This document shows, piece after piece, positions 61,179 to 64,000 of a stretch of 64,000 bases of DNA. The position numbers and the translations under genes are program-made. Under the pieces are notes generated by a model that saw nothing but the letters and a program-made list of their open reading frames with translations, was not told the origin of the DNA and ran no database searches. The first letter of the stretch is position 1; each line of letters starts with the position of its first letter. The stretch is from Primulina eburnea (taxonomy: Eukaryota > Streptophyta > Magnoliopsida > Lamiales > Gesneriaceae). The stretch is from contig NC_133104.1 in assembly GCF_022965805.1 (NCBI RefSeq), positions 41,398,682-41,462,681 of the forward strand, written 5' to 3'.

Positions 61179-61360
61179 GGTAAAAACTTGTGTGAGACGG
61201 TCTCGCAGGTCATATTTGTGAGACGGATCCTTTATTTGGGTCATCCATGAAAAAGTATTACTTTCTATGCTAAGAGTATTACTTTTTGTTGTGAATATCC
61301 GTAGGGTTGACCTGTCTCATGAATTAAGATCTGTGAGACGGTCTCACATGAGACCTACTC
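61179..61360 (-). mobile_element. MITE, GAGTAGGTCTC family, reverse orientation
   Basis: 182 bp, GGTAAAAACTTGTG at the left and ACCTACTC at the right on the plus strand, with the exact 9-bp duplication GTAGAATAA (61170-61178 and 61361-61369). Confidence 0.93.
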
Positions 61361-63773
61361 GTAGAATAAATGTGTGTAAAGATGAGTAGTTTGATATTAA
61401 AAAAAATAAAAGTGCTCGAGATTTTGTATATAACAGATTGTATGGGAAATTCTTCAAACAGGAAGAAACTTTCTGACCATCTTATGTATTAACATCTGAC
61501 ATGAATGTATTGTCTATTTCTATATATAGTATGTTTAAGAATGTAAACGAACCAAATCGAGACGAACAATATTAAGCTCGAGATCGGTTTGTTTAAGTTA
61601 TACAGAGACTCGAGTTCGGCTCGTTTTGAAATTATTAAGCTCCCGAATAGTTCGAACTCAGTTCGTTAATAACTAGTTTAACGATTCTATTTCGAGCTCT
61701 GCTTGTTAAGCGGACTCGTTAGGCGGGCTCATTTTTTAGCCCGTCAAATATACAATTGAGCTCGAGTTTATGTTTGATTCGAGTTCGTTAAAGATAGAAT
61801 CGAGCCCGAACATGTAATAGAATGTGTCACTATAAAATAATTCTAAATTAAACATAAAAGAATAAATTCAATCATAAATAACCAAAACAACAAACCTAAC
61901 AACTAAAAAAACATATACTCAATACATCATTGAACATATCAAAATACAATACCTAAATGCCAAATATAAAATAAAAATAACATCACCATAAATTTTTTTT
62001 TGTGGTATATATTTAACTATTTATTAAAAAATGCATATGAATTTTCATTTATAATATGTTTCATATAAAAAGATTTATAATTCCGCAGCAAATATGTCTT
62101 TATTTTATATAAATATGACAAAAAAAAATATTTTCCTTCTCAATTTTTAATTAAATTTCACATAGCTTTTTTTTCCCTGTTATAACCCATATCATTTTTT
62201 ATTAAAGTAAAACTCGTAGATAATTCTGTAGAAAAAATATGTCTCTAATTTACGTAAATTTGAGATAGATTTTATTTACGTCTCAAAAACCCGTCTTTGA
62301 AGTTTTGTTTTCTTTTAACTATTATATTTTTGTATAATGGAATTAAAAAATAATTATAAATTGTTTTAGTTTTTTTAGATCTTTAACTATTTTATAGGAT
62401 AATTTTAATTTTAATTACTAAAATAATCATTCATCGTATATTATTATATTTTTTGTATATTTTAAATTGAATTATTATTTAATTAATAAAAAAATAAAAA
62501 AAATATAAGTATGATCTTAATAGTAAAATTTTGATACATTAACAAGTTTCATTTATATAATTTCATTCAACTAATTAAAATCTAAAATATCATATATCAT
62601 ATATATTTCTAATTCTTTTTAGATGTTTTAAATTGAATTTTGTTATTTTATTTCATTAAAAAAGTTATTGATCGAATTATCCTTCATTGACACATATTAA
62701 AAAGATAAATATTATTATGGTATAATACAATTCTTTTATTATAAAATCATATTCTTATTTATTCCAATAACCACATAATAAACTTCATCGTTTTCATAAT
62801 TCTAAGTTTTAATCATAATAAGTTCGATATGTGGAAATTTTGTCAAGTTCAAGTTATCTACTGTAAATAGTTCATAAATCATATTAAGATTTAGTTTTAC
62901 AATTAATGATAGCCTAATTTTATCACTCTAAACTATAAGATTATATTATTATTCTATGAATTTTCTTGATAATATATAATTATTAATTAATTTTTCTATA
63001 TATGCCATGCGGCAATACCTTTATAAGATTTGTATCATATTTTATTTATTTATTATGCTAGTTTTTAAAAGAATGTTTCGGAATAATATATAAAAGTTCA
63101 TTCAAATTTGCAATTGGCTTAGTAGTGCAAGTTCATATTATTTTAATGTGCTCAGTAATTTTAAATGAATTAGTTTGTATATTTTTGTTGAGTTTTATTT
63201 ATTAATTATGCTAGTTTTTGAAATAATATTTTAATATAATAATTTGTAAATTTGCTCAACGTGTATATGACTTAAGTGATGTAAATTCTTGGAGCAAAAA
63301 AGAATAAGATGGTGTATTTCTATCATGTTATTTTATTTATTGTGTTTTAAAGAGCATTTAATATAAAGACCTATAAATTAAATATAAAAAATTCAGTTGT
63401 GAATAAGTGGTATAAATTTATCTCTCTTTTGATAAAGTTTTGTGTTCAAATCCTTCCAAACACATTAATACTAAGGTTGTGTTTGGTTCAAGTGATAGGA
63501 TTATTGAATGATTAGCACGTAAATGATAAGATAAATGATTATTTACAGGTTTGTAAGATTTGCTGAAAACATTGTTTTGTTTGGTTTGGTTTTGTAGGGT
63601 GTGATAAATGAATAAACTAATTTGCAACTACCAGAAATACCCTTTGACAACGTTTTGACCATATTAAATTAAGACCCACTTCTATGTCCTTTCATCATAT
63701 TGTCTTCTACCACGTTACTCCACCAAACATCTTCCATCACAACCGTGGGCTACAGCACCGTACACATGTCCGC
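61361..63773. other. AT-rich intergenic DNA with a TCGAG-rich repeat
   Basis: From about 61545 to 61820 the sequence is dense in GAGCTCGAG/GTTCGTTA words, like the segments near 5700 and 26090; ends not definable. From 61830 to 63470 it is strongly AT-rich with no recognised gene. A TTGTGTTTGGTT word (63476-63487), often seen at plant DNA-transposon ends, has no partner that I could find. Confidence 0.4.
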
Positions 63774-63784
63774 ATAAATATAAG
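63774..63784 (+). promoter_or_regulatory. TATA box of the gene starting at 63914
   Basis: ATAAATATAAG, 130 bases before the start codon, leaving a leader of about 100 bases. Confidence 0.45.
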
Positions 63785-63913
63785 AATTCTTCATCCAAAT
63801 CTGTGGATCGTGATGCATTCCCGGTGAATCAAACATCCGAAGGCTTCAAATTTCTCTACTGCACGTGCGTACTCCGTCGAAATCGAAAGAAATTTCTGGA
63901 TCGAAAAATTACT

Positions 63914-63958
63914 ATGGGGAAGGAAAATCGAACTCCAACCTTTTCACCGGCCGTTAAT
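63914..63958 (+). CDS. First coding exon of an unidentified gene, cut by the window end
   Basis: ATG at 63914 opens MGKENRTPTFSPAVN (15 codons) and meets a clean GTGAGT donor at 63959. It sits below a TATA box and a GA/TC-rich leader. The rest of the gene lies beyond the window, so I cannot name the product. A MGKEN-type start occurs in several plant proteins, including some cyclins, but that is too little to assign. Confidence 0.4.
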
Positions 63959-64000
63959 GTGAGTGTTTGTCGTTGTCTTCTACTGTGTATGTTTTTCAGA

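Overview
The window is nuclear DNA of a flowering plant, most likely a eudicot. The evidence is intron-bearing genes with plant-only architectures: a fused TYW2/3/4 wybutosine protein, plastid-targeted ATP synthase gamma with its redox loop, plastid SufB, an S40 senescence regulator, an RBP45-type triple-RRM protein and a TOM1/TOM3 membrane protein. Introns and intergenic DNA are AT-rich and full of plant transposon relics. An asterid (Lamiales-like) source is a guess only. No bacterial, organellar or viral block is visible.

Layout. 1-1.9 kb: nothing recognised. 1.9-2.5 kb (-): S40-family gene. 2.5-6.9 kb: intergenic, with two nested MITEs, a decayed third and a solo TRIM LTR. 6.95-8.09 kb (-): intronless chloroplast ATP synthase gamma gene. 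9.1-14.5 kb (+): nine-exon tRNA wybutosine-synthesising TYW2/3/4 gene. 16.3-20.4 kb (+): eight-exon GPI-anchored protein gene of the At1g61900 type with a 12-nt microexon. 21.2-26.0 kb: a non-autonomous Helitron carrying an intact TRIM and an intact small hAT element. 27.3-33.7 kb (-): nine-exon Hsp110-like HSP70-16 gene. 34.6-35.2 kb (-): decayed LINE reverse-transcriptase relic. 36.9-42.4 kb: a tandem segmental duplication in which one copy gained two MITEs and a four-unit 353-bp satellite array. 42.5-42.8 kb (-): small basic protein gene. 45.2-47.5 kb (-): two-exon plastid SufB (ABCI8). 49.2-53.3 kb (-): six-exon RBP45-like gene. 53.6-54.65 kb: a 505-bp tandem duplication. 55.1-60.5 kb (-): eleven-exon TOM1/TOM3-like gene with a tandemly duplicated exon. 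63.9 kb (+): first exon of a gene that runs off the window.

The genes are ordinary single-copy plant housekeeping or regulatory genes, with no operon-like co-operation. Two are plastid functions (ATP synthase gamma, SufB) and two are RNA functions (TYW2/3/4, RBP45). All intron boundaries given were read by hand from splice dinucleotides, reading-frame phase and family knowledge. No transcript was available, so UTRs are not mapped.

I found no convincing new biological system. The most notable signals are a 54-nt in-frame duplicated exon in the TOM-like gene, separated from its twin by only 27 nt (possible mutually exclusive exons); a MITE family with 9-bp target duplications, one member of which seeded a young satellite array; empty-site evidence for two of those insertions; and a nested Helitron/TRIM/hAT stack with all boundaries readable.
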